A stretch of DNA of 35,810 nt from NCBI GenBank assembly GCA_001723645.1, contig MDLC01000033.1, forward strand, positions 1 to 35,810, written 5' to 3'. A program made the translations under genes and the position numbers. The notes beneath the pieces were generated by a model. It ran no database searches. It was not told the DNA's origin and saw only the letters and a program-made list of their open reading frames with translations. Shown piece after piece: positions 10,328 through 19,886 of this stretch. This DNA comes from Candidatus Endobugula sertula. GTDB taxonomy: Bacteria > Pseudomonadota > Gammaproteobacteria > Pseudomonadales > Cellvibrionaceae. Position 1 is the stretch's first letter; each line of letters begins with the position of its first letter.

Positions 10328-13318
10328 CTAGTGATAAATACGCTGTAGCGCATATACTGTTAACGAGGTATGCCCTGATTCATCAACACCAGCAACACCT
10401 ATGCGGTAAGTACCTGCCGCTAGGTATTCTCCTTTATTATCTTTACCATCCCAGATAATCGTATTTATACCCTCTGCTAAATTATCATAAGTACGAGTAG
10501 ACACAGTGACTCCTGTGTTCACGTCATTCACCGTTAGCTTTACTTTACCCGCGCGATTTAGATCAATGCGGATTTGGCTCATCGCAAAACCACCGTGCTC
10601 ATCCAGTTCGGTCGGTCGATAAATATAAGGCAAGGCATTGACTCTGCTCACATGTACACCACTGCGAACAAATACTGCATTATCGGGCAGGGTATAAGCA
10701 AAGATGCCAAACAGGAATCGTTGAGACGTAGAGATAAGCTGACCGCCTTCATTTTCACCATTCCAAACAATACGATGCGAGCCTCGTCCCAGTGGTTGTC
10801 GTTGCAGGAAGGTCACTAGTCTTGTATTGACATGGAATAAGCCCATAAAGGCGGTGACTTCTGATGCTCGATTCAAAGAAAAAGTAATATCTAAAGGATC
10901 ACCTGCCAAGGGGGAAAATGTATATGGAATACGGCTTCGCGGCGGATTAGTCTGAATCCCTCCTGTCGTTAAACTTAAATCATAACGCTGATTTTCACCC
11001 TCATATTGATACAGTAATACCGCTTTGTAATCGCTCTCGCTAACAATGACTCCGGCATCATCACGCCCATCCCATTGATCCTGGTAATGGCCAGCAGGAC
11101 GATGTTCGAAAGGGAATAAGGTGCGAACTCGTTTACCACCTCTATCTTCTATCACTAAGCTGACGGTAGTATCACCTCCCAGAGTGGTATTGATCTGTAA
11201 CGTATCTCCCAATGCAGCATCCATAGTGTCTCTGGATAGAGAAAGCGTCAGGCCAGGTTCCACCGTAATTTGAACAACATCTTCTGTCTGCTGACCCGAT
11301 GAGTTGGTTACTCTTACACGAGGGTATAAGGTTCCCAAGGTGGTGTAAGTGTAATGCAGCGAAGGCGTATTAGTGACTTGGTCATAGGTACCATCACCAT
11401 CAATATCCCATTCATATTGGGTAATGCTATCGCCATCTGGATCTGACGCAACCGCTGTTAGTGTGGTTGCTAGTGGTGCAGGGCTCTCTGTGAGTGAGCT
11501 GTTGAGTGTAACCACCGGGTTTCCTTTGGATAAAGCATGAATCGATAATGTGGGGATCGATAAAATACTAACGCCATTTTTATGATCGGTGACCCGAATA
11601 CGAGCTTGGTAAACACCTTCAGAGTGGTAAACATATTGCGTGTTACCAGCAGCGGTGGTTCTATCATAAGTCCCATTACCATCAAAATCCCATTCGTAGG
11701 TCGCTATACCATCGCTATCCTCAGCGACTGCATGAAAACTTACATTCAGAGGTATCTCTCCATTAGAAGGCGATAGGCTGACATCAACATTGGGCGTTTG
11801 GTTAGTCACTACAATTGTCACGATAGATGAGGCTTGTTGACCCACGTTGTCAGTAATTCTTAGTGAGGCCCTATATATCCCTTCTGTGGTATAGGTAAAC
11901 GATTGATCCCGGCCTACGGTCTCACTGCGGTCATAGTGACCATCACCATCAAAGTCCCATTCATAACGAATAATGGCATTAGCTGTATTCGCTTCAGGGG
12001 TAAAGATAACGTTAAATGGTGTTACTCCTACCGTGGCATTAGCAGAAGGCCGCGCTAATAACCGCTCAGATAAGTTAATAATTAAATAGTTGCAGTGTTT
12101 TTTAACATAGGGGGCAGGATCGCCCAGGTCTGTACTGACGCAACGCGTAGCCTCTGAGGCAGGCGTGTAGGTATATCGCCCTTCGACACCAAAACGAATA
12201 AGCCCCGCTGCTGGAATGCTGCAGGTTTTCCATTCATCAGCACAATACACCCAGGCCAACTCATTGGCATTGTTACCATCTTGTGGAAAAGGGTCTGTGT
12301 TATCACCGATACCATCACCATCTGTATCAATATTTTCTGATATATCTGCAGGAAATGCATCCATACGATCCACAACACCATCACCATCAAAGTCTGTGAT
12401 TGAGCTGAGCAAATAGTCGCAATGACGAAAGCCATATCCTAATTTATCAAATACTTTATCATTGCACTTTATACTAAGGTCGGAGACCTGCTTGTACACA
12501 TAATCTCCTTCACTACCATAACGTACCAGTGCTGGAACAGGCATATGACAGGTACGCCAGTCATTGGCGCATTTCACCCAGTTCTGATCATTAGCATTGT
12601 CACTATCATTGGGAAAAGGATCTGTATTATCTCCAATGCCATCGTTATCGGTATCAGCACTTTCCAATATATCGGCAGGAAATGCATCCACACTATCCAC
12701 CACACCATCTTTATCAAAGTCTGTCGATGCACTGAGTAGGTAGTCACAGTGACGCAGCTGGTATCCTGAATGGCCAAAAACAGTGCTGTTACATTTAATG
12801 GAGTTATCGTCAACCAGTTGGTAAACGTAATCGTCTTCGACACCATACCTGACTAAAGCGGGCACTAGCATGTGACAAGTACGCCATTCATTGGCACATC
12901 TTACCCATTGTTGATCTTTGGCATTGTCTCGATCACTGGGAAATGGATCACTGTTATCCCCGATACCATCCTTATCTCTATCCTGAATTTCCGCACTATC
13001 TGCGGGAAAAACATCAATATTATCTTTAACGCCATCACCATCAAAATCGGTGCGTCGACTTAACAGGTAATGACATTGTCGCGTCTGATAACCCAAATTG
13101 CCAAAAACCAAGCTGTTACAATAAATAGAGGTATCATCGACCCCATCGATAAACGTAATCACCCTCAACACCAAAACGTACCAAGGCAGGCACAGGAAGC
13201 TTGCAGGTTCGCCACTCTCGGGCACAATGAGTCCAATCATTGTGAGCGGCATTATTGCTAGCATCGAATGGTAAAGGATCTCGTTGATCACTGACATTAT
13301 CCCGATCATCGTCACCAT
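10328..13318 (-). pseudogene. C-terminal part of giant exported protein: Cys modules, TSP3 loops, PKD and FlgD-Ig domains
   Basis: The first 59 codons of this frame are out-of-frame noise. Real homology begins at VDDTSIYC (about 13140), which continues the upstream fragment if one G of GGGG (13141-13144 as CCCC on the plus strand) is removed. It holds the second half of cysteine module four and modules five to seven (W-x2-C-x5-C, later CN, then HCDYLL), each joined by calcium loops such as DFDGDGVKD. Three PKD domains follow (YEWDFDGDGHYD, YEWDFDGNGTYD, YEWDIDGDGTYD). The last 350 residues carry three FlgD-Ig-like units with WDGRDDAG, WNGENEGG and WDGKDNKG. The whole protein would be about 1,325 residues: an extracellular calcium-stabilised stalk. 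It ends 12 bases before the small secreted gene. Confidence 0.8.
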
Positions 13319-14297
13319 TTTCGCTAATCAGGTAATCACAACGTTTATAGGCATTGGCAGGATTACCAAAGGTTGCATTATTACACGTAAAACTTTCGCT
13401 CATCCATCGGTAGTTATATTGCTCATCGACTCCATAACGAACCAATACATAATCCGAAATTTGGCACTCAAACCATTCATTAGCACAATGGACCCACTGG
13501 CTGCCACGATCCTGACCATTGTTAATGTCGGCGGGAAATGGATCACTATTATCACCCAATCCATCACCATCAGTATCCTGACTTTCCGCAATATTGGCAG
13601 GGTAAAGATCGATACTATCAACAACACCATCACTATCAAAATCAGCGGTATCACTCAACAAATAATCACAGTGTTTACGTACATTGACAGGATTACCAAA
13701 GGTACTGTTATTACAGGTAATCGTATTGGTTGCGCGCTTAAAGAAATATTGCCCTTCGATGCCGTAACGAATTAATGCAGGTACAGGGACTTTACATTCA
13801 AAAAACTCTTCTGAGCAAAATATCCAGTTGGCCTCTTTAGCATTATCAGGATCCTCCGGGAAAGGGTCCTGACTATCAGGGATATTATCCCCATCGGTAT
13901 CTTTATTATTAAGTGGATCATTGGGGTACAAGTCATAACGATCCGCTATACCATCTCCATCATAATCATCGATAGTACTAAGCTGATAATCACAATGTTT
14001 ACGCACATTAATAGGATTACCAAAAACATGATTTCTACATTCGATAGATTTTATAACATTTTTAATAATATATTTTCCATTTTCTCCATAACGTACCAAG
14101 CCGGGTACCGGAAGTGTGCATGTTCTAAATTCTTCCGAACAAAAACCCCACTCGTCATCATTATCCGCATGGGAAAAACCAGAAAAACTATATAAACACA
14201 GTGATAAACACAATAACGATAAAAATGGCTTATTAGGATATTTGCTAGCGCGAAACTGCGTAACCACGATGTATGTATTGACCATCCATTTTTTCAT
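13134..14297 (-). pseudogene. N-terminal part of the giant exported protein with four-cysteine modules
   Basis: The ATG at 14297 (AAAGG 8 bases upstream) begins a signal peptide with a long basic region; its hydrophobic core (FLSLLCLSLCLYSFSG) ends near SHA. Then come modules one to three complete and the first half of module four, each of the form W-x2-C-(A/S)-x-E-(W/F)-x2-C-x2-(P)-x3-LVRYG, later CxN-x2-FGNP, then HCDY-L-(L/S). Between modules lie calcium loops such as DYDGDGIAD and DTDGDGLGD. The module resembles a cysteine-rich domain I remember from exported bacterial proteins (CAxE-x2-C-x-F...VRYG...FGDP...KxCxY). The frame stops at WGR* because of a 1-base expansion at 13141-13144; removing it restores YRWVDDTSIYC. 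Confidence 0.8.
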
Positions 14298-14341
14298 TGA
14301 CACAACCTTTATGATTAAATGTTTAACTTGGTATTTAATAA

Positions 14342-15433
14342 CTACTTATTTTTTGGTACGACTTCAATCTGGACACTGTGAACACCCACTTGGCCTTCAA
14401 AACCCGATATATTTACTGTTAGTGTATGTATGCCCGGCTCAACTCCTGCGGGACTCCATCTCCATGTTAAAGGTACATAGCCCTGTTCCTCTTCTGACAA
14501 AAAGACATAATCAAGAAAAAAAGCGACTTCATATAAGCTTTGCTGCATGGCCCATCGGTCCTCTTTATTCATATCGACTTTTAATAAAACGGGACCATTC
14601 ACTATTGGAATACCCAGTGAGTTTTCTCCAACCGGTTCAGAGATAGACAGTGTGATTCTCGGCTCAATATCAACAGAGCGTGGAAGGTAATAATGACGAG
14701 AAAGGCGTTGCTGATTACGCTCAAATAGCACCTTGCTAAGGTCAGGCATTGTTGAACGCAGGTTATTTTGAGACCTCCATTGTAAATAGTTTTTTGTCGT
14801 GTTACCGGTAGTAATTATTGAATGATCCGGCAATACAAAACCTGTCACTAATAACGCTAAATTACCACTGGAGACAAGATTAATAATATTATCTCTGTCA
14901 TAACCATCCCATAACACTTTATTGACTCCTTTACCCCTGGTCTGCCAATTCAATACCGTGTTAAGTAGCGGACCAGATTTAACGCCTGTTCGAATAAGCA
15001 CACGAGAAGGTTTATCAAGAGAAAAAATAATATTATTCTGGGCGTCTATTTTTGCTTTAGCTGTAAATTCTTCACCACCGCTGGTTTTTCGAGGATCAAA
15101 TTCGTAGGCATTGTTTTCTGTGGTTAAGGTAACAACCGGAACGTAGGCTTCATTGGGAACAACCGTATTATTTTGGTCCTTGCCATCCCAAACAATATAG
15201 TAAATCCCCGCTTTATCTTTTTTACCACCGGATAAAGTTCTTATCAAATCTCCATCAGGCGTGTAAAGCATCACCACAATATTACCAGCTTCACTGATTT
15301 TGACAGGGATACTCAGGGTTTGCCCAGAAGCAGGGTTAAATTCCGAATTCATATCTGGACCAATATCCACCGATGCCAGACAAAACACCGTCATAAATGC
15401 AGTCAATAAAAATACTAAAAAGCGATAAGTCAT
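14342..15433 (-). CDS. Exported protein with FlgD-Ig-like domains, 363 aa
   Basis: The ATG at 15433 is 2 bases after the preceding stop. Residues 1-20 are a signal peptide (FLVFLLTAFMTVFCLAS). Two FlgD-Ig-like units follow, recognised by the hairpin V-x-L-Y-T-P-D-G-x-L-I-R-T-L and the turn WDGKDQNN (about residues 40-105), and again WDGYDRDN (about 175). The C-terminal third is beta-rich with many aromatic residues. The same FlgD-Ig fold closes the giant protein encoded 38 bases downstream, so the two may assemble together, this one as a cap or docking subunit. FlgD-Ig domains are found in many exported proteins besides the flagellar hook cap; no flagellar gene is nearby. The exact role is unknown. 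Confidence 0.7.
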   Translation of the reverse strand: MTYRFLVFLLTAFMTVFCLASVDIGPDMNSEFNPASGQTLSIPVKISEAGNIVVMLYTPDGDLIRTLSGGKKDKAGIYYIVWDGKDQNNTVVPNEAYVPVVTLTTENNAYEFDPRKTSGGEEFTAKAKIDAQNNIIFSLDKPSRVLIRTGVKSGPLLNTVLNWQTRGKGVNKVLWDGYDRDNIINLVSSGNLALLVTGFVLPDHSIITTGNTTKNYLQWRSQNNLRSTMPDLSKVLFERNQQRLSRHYYLPRSVDIEPRITLSISEPVGENSLGIPIVNGPVLLKVDMNKEDRWAMQQSLYEVAFFLDYVFLSEEEQGYVPLTWRWSPAGVEPGIHTLTVNISGFEGQVGVHSVQIEVVPKNK

Positions 15434-15435
15434 GC

Positions 15436-16344
15436 TTAAATCTCCAAATCCCGAATATCATGGATGCCTTCCGATATAAGCATCTCGTTCAACTGTCCTT
15501 CTGCATTACGGCACATAATATTAACGCCCGATATCTGCTGACGAATAAAATAAAGTCGGCCTTGATCTAAAGCTGGTGACCCATCGGTTACATTACCATC
15601 CGTTAACTTTTCCAGTAATGCAGTTTTATTACCCACGGTGTTCGTATCCAATGATTGCCGATAAAGATGGTAGTATCCTTCTGCATTGCTGCTAAAATAC
15701 AACCATTGATTATGTTCATCGACCATGGGTTGGCGACTAATGGCATTCAATAAAGTCAGTTGTTCAGCAATGCCACTGACTGTATGGTAACGCCAGATTT
15801 CTTGAATGATTTTTCCACAGCCCACTACACAATGGACGTGACTGTAATACAACCAAGGGGTACGTAATTGAGGTTCAAACTGAGCCGAACGTTGAATAAT
15901 TATCGGCTTTGTGGTTTGCGTAGCAAGATTTATAGAGAGAATATCGGTGTCAACGCTTTTACCTTGTTTAAGCTGAACAATAAACAGGTCATTGTTTTTT
16001 TCATCTATTTCAGGGTGGGCATAGCCAGCCTCTTTTGAAGGTGATAGGTATGTGGTGATTTGTTGGTCTGTAAAGGAAAAGCCATTCACTTGTCCTCTCT
16101 CATTTACATAAAAAAGCGATTGCCCGTCCGATGACATCACGGGTGTTCTCGCTTCTGCATTCAAGGGTACTTTTTTGGGAGGCGATCCGGCCTTGCTAAC
16201 AGCATACGTTTTCCAACCTTCATCCGTTAAACCCACAAAGACCATTCCTTTAGGCCAGTGGCGACAATCCGCATTATTAGCCAAGGAGGATAAAGCCCAT
16301 AAAGAAAGGATCAATAGGCATGACGAAGGTAGTAATATTTTCAT
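15436..16344 (-). CDS. Exported TolB/PD40-like beta-propeller protein, 302 aa
   Basis: The ATG at 16344 overlaps the stop of the upstream gene (TAATG), indicating translational coupling, and it creates a clean signal peptide ending near SSLANN. The rest reads as repeated propeller blades with PD40-like patterns: TPVMSSDGQSLFYVNE, YAHPEIDEKNNDLFIV, QPMVDEHNQWLYFSSN, GSPALDQGRLYFIRQ. Six cysteines in the mature part (one near the start, two together in HCVVGCGK, one near the end) suggest disulfides. TolB-like propellers bind partner proteins in the periplasm. In this setting it may help assemble the large exported proteins encoded downstream, but this is inference. An in-frame upstream extension lies inside the previous gene and is not real. 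Confidence 0.7.
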   Translation of the reverse strand: MKILLPSSCLLILSLWALSSLANNADCRHWPKGMVFVGLTDEGWKTYAVSKAGSPPKKVPLNAEARTPVMSSDGQSLFYVNERGQVNGFSFTDQQITTYLSPSKEAGYAHPEIDEKNNDLFIVQLKQGKSVDTDILSINLATQTTKPIIIQRSAQFEPQLRTPWLYYSHVHCVVGCGKIIQEIWRYHTVSGIAEQLTLLNAISRQPMVDEHNQWLYFSSNAEGYYHLYRQSLDTNTVGNKTALLEKLTDGNVTDGSPALDQGRLYFIRQQISGVNIMCRNAEGQLNEMLISEGIHDIRDLEI

Positions 16345-16988
16345 TAAGCACACTCCTGTGATTGACGCCAGCGTAATATCAATGCAATGAATAAACTTAC
16401 CATTAACGCACAATAAAATATCTCGTAAAAACCGTAACGTGTTTCTGTGCCAATCAGAAAACCATGTACCAAGCCCAAAGCCACAACCACTAACATACTG
16501 CGATGGATGGTTTTCCAACAAGCCGCCAAATACTTGCGTAATACTGCAGCTATAACCGCAACGATAGCGATTAAAAACCCGAATAAACCCACGGTTATTG
16601 CCGTATGATAAAAATCACGAACATCGGGTAACAATAGTTGCCAGACAAACAATTCCCGACGCAGAGAAACGTCCGTGACAAAAAACGTTATGTGGCCCGT
16701 TATGATGAGTAAAATCAGGCTACCTAAAATACGATGATGCAAACAAGTCCATCGCGGCAAAGCATTTGCGTAGACAGTGGTTCTTAAAAGAGAAGACAGT
16801 ACCTGATACCACAACAGCAAAGCACCATAGAGATCGAGTAGTTTAGACAATACATACCAAATTTGCCCAGCGGGGGCACCATAAAGAAAGTAACGATAAA
16901 TATCCGATGTCATATGCCATAAATACAGGGGAGCAATAAAAATAGTCAACCAAAAAATCTTTGTCGCCATTTCAACGCGCCAAAACAT
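16344..16988 (-). CDS. Ferric-reductase/MsrQ-like bis-haem membrane protein, 214 aa
   Basis: Six hydrophobic helices and the histidine pattern of ferric-reductase-like transmembrane proteins are visible: His85 (LHHR) with His99 (TGHI), and His162 (TIHRS) with His175 (LVHGF), giving 14- and 13-residue spacings typical of two b haems stacked between helices. Length and the W-K-x-x-HR motif resemble MsrQ, which passes electrons from quinol to a periplasmic methionine-sulfoxide reductase, but no msrP is adjacent. There is no NAD/FAD-binding tail, so electrons must come from quinol or a partner. It follows the rhodanese gene by 18 bases and overlaps the next gene, so a redox role for the exported products is plausible. 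A second start at residue 7 is possible. Confidence 0.75.
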   Translation of the reverse strand: MFWRVEMATKIFWLTIFIAPLYLWHMTSDIYRYFLYGAPAGQIWYVLSKLLDLYGALLLWYQVLSSLLRTTVYANALPRWTCLHHRILGSLILLIITGHITFFVTDVSLRRELFVWQLLLPDVRDFYHTAITVGLFGFLIAIVAVIAAVLRKYLAACWKTIHRSMLVVVALGLVHGFLIGTETRYGFYEIFYCALMVSLFIALILRWRQSQECA

Positions 16989-17006
16989 ATAGAAGATGTG
17001 AAAGCG

Positions 17007-17996
17007 TTATAAGGTCTTGCATAATTGTTGGTCTCTAGCACATTGATTTAATAATACTTTGGCTTGATCATCAGGCAGTGTATCTGAGGTAATGGGCAAA
17101 CCAGATGATTGCCAACCAGAAAAACCATGCGGCTTCATAACCGCTACGTTGTTAACACCGTTATCCAGCATTTGTCGGGCTACTTCGTAGCCGCGAAAGT
17201 CTTTGACACAATAACTGATGACTCGATCCGCTTTCTTTAGTCGATGGTAAATCGACTGGTTAAGATCACGCATGGGTATATTAACAGCACCAGGAATATG
17301 CGATTTGGCAAACTCTTCCGGCTCGCGGGTATCCACAAAGACGACCTGTTTATTGAACGCAATTTCAGCAAGCAGTTGATCTATTGTTAACTCAACCACT
17401 CGGTTCGCTTGCTGACGTTCTGCCATGGCAGGTACATCCTGACACGATTGATTATTTACTGCCAAGCGTAAAGACTGATTTAATTCGTTAGGGTCAGCAC
17501 TAACCGATAAGTTTTGATAGAGCACATCAAAAAAGTGACCGTAACAACTCACCGGCACATAAATTCGACTATAACGATCCTGCAAGCGCCGGAAGTTTTG
17601 TTCAACGGTATGCACCCACGGATCATTTGCCACATTCCAGGCAGTGGTTTCTATGGTTGTGATTATGCTACCCAGTTTTTTTAATACAGGATCTTGTTGG
17701 TTAAAGCCAACAAGCAAGCTTTCAAACGTCGATTGACCATTAGAGCGCTTGTAATCTGCCTGAGGAACACCAAACATAACCCCCTGACCCAAAGGGTCAC
17801 CCGTCGGGTATACTTCGATCACAGCCTGGGGATCAATATAATGTTTAATGAGCCAAATAGAAGACCACTTGTCGGGTTCCAAACTCTCCCAAGTGACAAA
17901 GGTGGGGGTTGATGTCTCCCTTGAGGATATTACCGCATAGGCAATACCGGAAAGAATCAAAAAACTCAAACACAGAAACGTAATGATACGCTTCAT
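17007..17996 (-). CDS. ChrB-like domain fused to rhodanese, exported, 329 aa
   Basis: From the ATG at 17996 the protein begins MKR and a hydrophobic signal or anchor (residues 4-22). Upstream in-frame starts to 18032 exist but add no sensible sequence. Residues of about 40-185 resemble the ChrB C-terminal domain of chromate-resistance proteins (DKWSSIWLIKHYIDP, then IEVYPTG). Residues of about 205-310 form a rhodanese domain with VDTREPEEF, the H-I-P-G-A-V-N-I-P motif and the active cysteine Cys263 in SYCVKDFRG; rhodaneses transfer sulfane sulfur. It is the first gene of the exported-protein cluster. No chrA transporter is present, so chromate resistance is not implied; a thiol or sulfur role in the periplasm is more likely but unproven. 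Confidence 0.75.
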   Translation of the reverse strand: MKRIITFLCLSFLILSGIAYAVISSRETSTPTFVTWESLEPDKWSSIWLIKHYIDPQAVIEVYPTGDPLGQGVMFGVPQADYKRSNGQSTFESLLVGFNQQDPVLKKLGSIITTIETTAWNVANDPWVHTVEQNFRRLQDRYSRIYVPVSCYGHFFDVLYQNLSVSADPNELNQSLRLAVNNQSCQDVPAMAERQQANRVVELTIDQLLAEIAFNKQVVFVDTREPEEFAKSHIPGAVNIPMRDLNQSIYHRLKKADRVISYCVKDFRGYEVARQMLDNGVNNVAVMKPHGFSGWQSSGLPITSDTLPDDQAKVLLNQCARDQQLCKTL

Positions 17997-18050
17997 ACCT
18001 ATATCCATTATACCCATAATATCCATTGACAATATTATTATTAACCGCGA

Positions 18051-18070
18051 AAAATAAAGGCGGCTTTATT
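18051..18070 (-). terminator. Hairpin with T-run ahead of the exported-protein cluster
   Basis: AATAAAG and CTTTATT (7 bp) flank a CCGC loop, with TTTT following on the minus strand. It could end transcripts arriving from the arsenosugar genes and so separate that unit from the rhodanese gene, whose start is 55-75 bases further on. Confidence 0.45.
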
Positions 18071-18210
18071 ATTATTCAAATTAACACTATATGTTATATA
18101 CCCCAAAAATGCACCGATATCTTATCAATAATCTTTATTCGTTGGCAAGAGGGAGTCTTTTCCAACATAATATGAGCCTGAAATCCCCATCGATGTCGTA
18201 TGACCCCAGA

Positions 18211-18384
18211 ATGAAAACGATCATGAAGCGTGAACAACTCAATACCCTAGAAACCATTTTCCAATTTCTCAAAAGCACACAAGCCGCTGCCTTCAGCGTA
18301 ACCACCCGCAAACAAAAACGCTATCGCTGGGTGCAAAAAATGCTGGTGAGCCCCCCGCTACACCTGTCAAAAAAAATTGTATAG
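18211..18384 (+). pseudogene. N-terminal fragment of a DDE integrase/transposase
   Basis: The plus-strand peptide MKTIMKREQLNTLETIFQFL, then STQAAAFSV and RYRWVQKMLV, resembles from memory the beginning of a family of DDE-type integrase-catalytic proteins of about 350-400 residues (N-terminal stretch: LExFLxGTxxVxFSxxxxxxRYxWIxxTLxxFRY). Only about 55 residues remain: the sequence degrades after KMLV and stops at 18384. No catalytic domain or inverted repeats are visible. It is a remnant, marking a past insertion between the arsenosugar genes and the exported-protein cluster. Confidence 0.45.
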
Positions 18385-18449
18385 CCTATCGTCAACCTAT
18401 ACAAGTTACTCATTAAGTTTTTTAATCCAAAGCAAAGCCTTAATATTCC

Positions 18450-19124
18450 TTAAGAAAAGCCACGTAATTTTTTTGGCAAATACTTCTGATTTAATAACTT
18501 CAGATCAGTCATCGTATCAATATCAGACAAATTTTCTAATATATGGTATTTTACATTTAGAGCTTTTATCCTTTCTAAAGTCTCGGCAAGCACTTGTTCT
18601 CCACCCCAAGAAATGTGAGTAAATAATTCTGAGTAATATTGCTTCATTCCAAGTAAGACATAACCGCCATCGTTAGCAGGGCCAATAACAATATCATGAT
18701 TATTATTCAGAGATGATAAAGCCTGTAAAAGATAAACCTTATCAATAAAAGGACAGTCTGTTCCGACAAGCACTATACCCTTAACGGTATCACCAAGCAG
18801 TGTCCTTTTAACAGCAGCAGACATTTTTATCCCCAAGTCGCCTTCAACTTGAGGATATAAAGGCAAATCATTAAGTCGTCGCGCGAATAACAATAACTCT
18901 CGATACCGCTCAATATTTCCGTCCACATAAATCTCAATCGGACATAATGCTGCCTCCTGCCATTGAGATAACACGTACTGACTCAGAGCAATATGCAATT
19001 GCACTGACTGCTCCTGTGTTAAAAACGGCTGCATACGCGTTTTCACTCTACCCAGCTCGGGAGACTTACTCATCACTAATAAACGATAATGATTAAACAG
19101 AAGGGAAGGAATACTATTCACCAT
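18450..19124 (-). CDS. TIGR04282/DUF2064 glycosyltransferase-like protein of the arsenosugar cluster, 224 aa
   Basis: I chose the ATG at 19124, which overlaps the previous gene's end by about 11 bases; a longer frame reaches 19166 but only by reading further into that gene. The protein shows the nucleotide-sugar transferase-like pattern of the DUF2064 family: LLVMSKSPELGRVKTRM at the N-terminus, VGTDCPFID (the acidic metal-binding site) and GPANDGGYVLLG in the middle, ISWGGEQVL and DIDTMTDL near the end. It is cytoplasmic. Family members of this subtype sit beside arsS and a TIGR04283 glycosyltransferase, as here, and are thought to act on the arsenosugar or a sugar precursor. The biochemical step is not established by the sequence. 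Confidence 0.8.
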   Translation of the reverse strand: MVNSIPSLLFNHYRLLVMSKSPELGRVKTRMQPFLTQEQSVQLHIALSQYVLSQWQEAALCPIEIYVDGNIERYRELLLFARRLNDLPLYPQVEGDLGIKMSAAVKRTLLGDTVKGIVLVGTDCPFIDKVYLLQALSSLNNNHDIVIGPANDGGYVLLGMKQYYSELFTHISWGGEQVLAETLERIKALNVKYHILENLSDIDTMTDLKLLNQKYLPKKLRGFS

Positions 19125-19791
19125 GTGGTCGATAATATTTATTAGCCAGCTTCCGAGGAGAAACACCCCAAAAATACAACATTCTTAAGTACCACATCAT
19201 CGCTATGGTATATAGAGTCCCGTTCTTTTCCCAGCGGCGACTTGATGTCGTCACAGGGGATTTAATAACAAAAGGCTGACTTATCTTTCGCAATCGTTTA
19301 CACATTTCAACATCTTCCATTAAAGGAATTTCGGCAAAGCCCTTTAAATGAATAAACAGATCCTTTTTAATAAACAGACACTGGTCTCCTGTTGCTACAG
19401 AAGTTATTCGGGACCGCCACCCCATCATACGTTCAATCACTCGAAATAGAATATGAGTTCCACTTAATCGAACGCAGTAAAACCCCCATTGAAATTGCTG
19501 TTGAATAAATGGGAAAGGAGGGACAGACAGTTGAGTATCGCTATGCAAAAATAATAATGTATCACCGCAAGCCCACTTTGCTCCAGCGTTCATTTGTATC
19601 GCCCGCCCCTTCGCAGAAATAATAACACGATCAACATAAGGCTCGGCTAACTCAATAGTATTATCAGAACTACCACCATCAACAACAATAATTTCTGTTG
19701 CATAATTCACTATAGATTGGTGCAGCAGTTCTAAAAATGGGAGAATCGTATTAGCTTCGTTAAACACAGGAATAATAATACTGATCTTCAT
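19114..19791 (-). CDS. TIGR04283 family glycosyltransferase (GT2 fold), 225 aa
   Basis: A compact GT-A family-2 glycosyltransferase: IIIPVFNEANTI at the N-terminus, VDGGSSDNT for nucleotide binding, LLFLHSDTQL as the DxD-like site, then GDQCLF and LMEDVEMCKRL, the acceptor-site ED motif. There are no obvious membrane helices other than a short hydrophobic stretch near the C-terminus (YTIAMMWYLRMLYFWG), so it is cytoplasmic or peripheral. It lies 95 bases after arsS and overlaps the next gene, giving the typical order arsS, TIGR04283, TIGR04282. A sugar-transfer step in arsenosugar synthesis is the accepted guess from gene neighbourhood. Confidence 0.85.
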   Translation of the reverse strand: MKISIIIPVFNEANTILPFLELLHQSIVNYATEIIVVDGGSSDNTIELAEPYVDRVIISAKGRAIQMNAGAKWACGDTLLFLHSDTQLSVPPFPFIQQQFQWGFYCVRLSGTHILFRVIERMMGWRSRITSVATGDQCLFIKKDLFIHLKGFAEIPLMEDVEMCKRLRKISQPFVIKSPVTTSSRRWEKNGTLYTIAMMWYLRMLYFWGVSPRKLANKYYRPHGE

Positions 19792-19886
19792 GGCCTGATA
19801 CCCAACCCCTATACTTGGCCTATGAAAAATAGGACGAAAGAGAATTTTTTACAAAAATGCTTTCAAGCTAAAATAGTGTGTATCGA

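Noticed and set aside
13284-13775. Plus-strand open frame within the giant stalk gene
   Set aside because: A shadow of the calcium-loop repeats; isoleucine/threonine-rich with no start signal.
18377-18622. Plus-strand frame opposite the DUF2064 gene
   Set aside because: It overlaps the conserved C-terminus of an intact gene on the minus strand and has no protein-family features.
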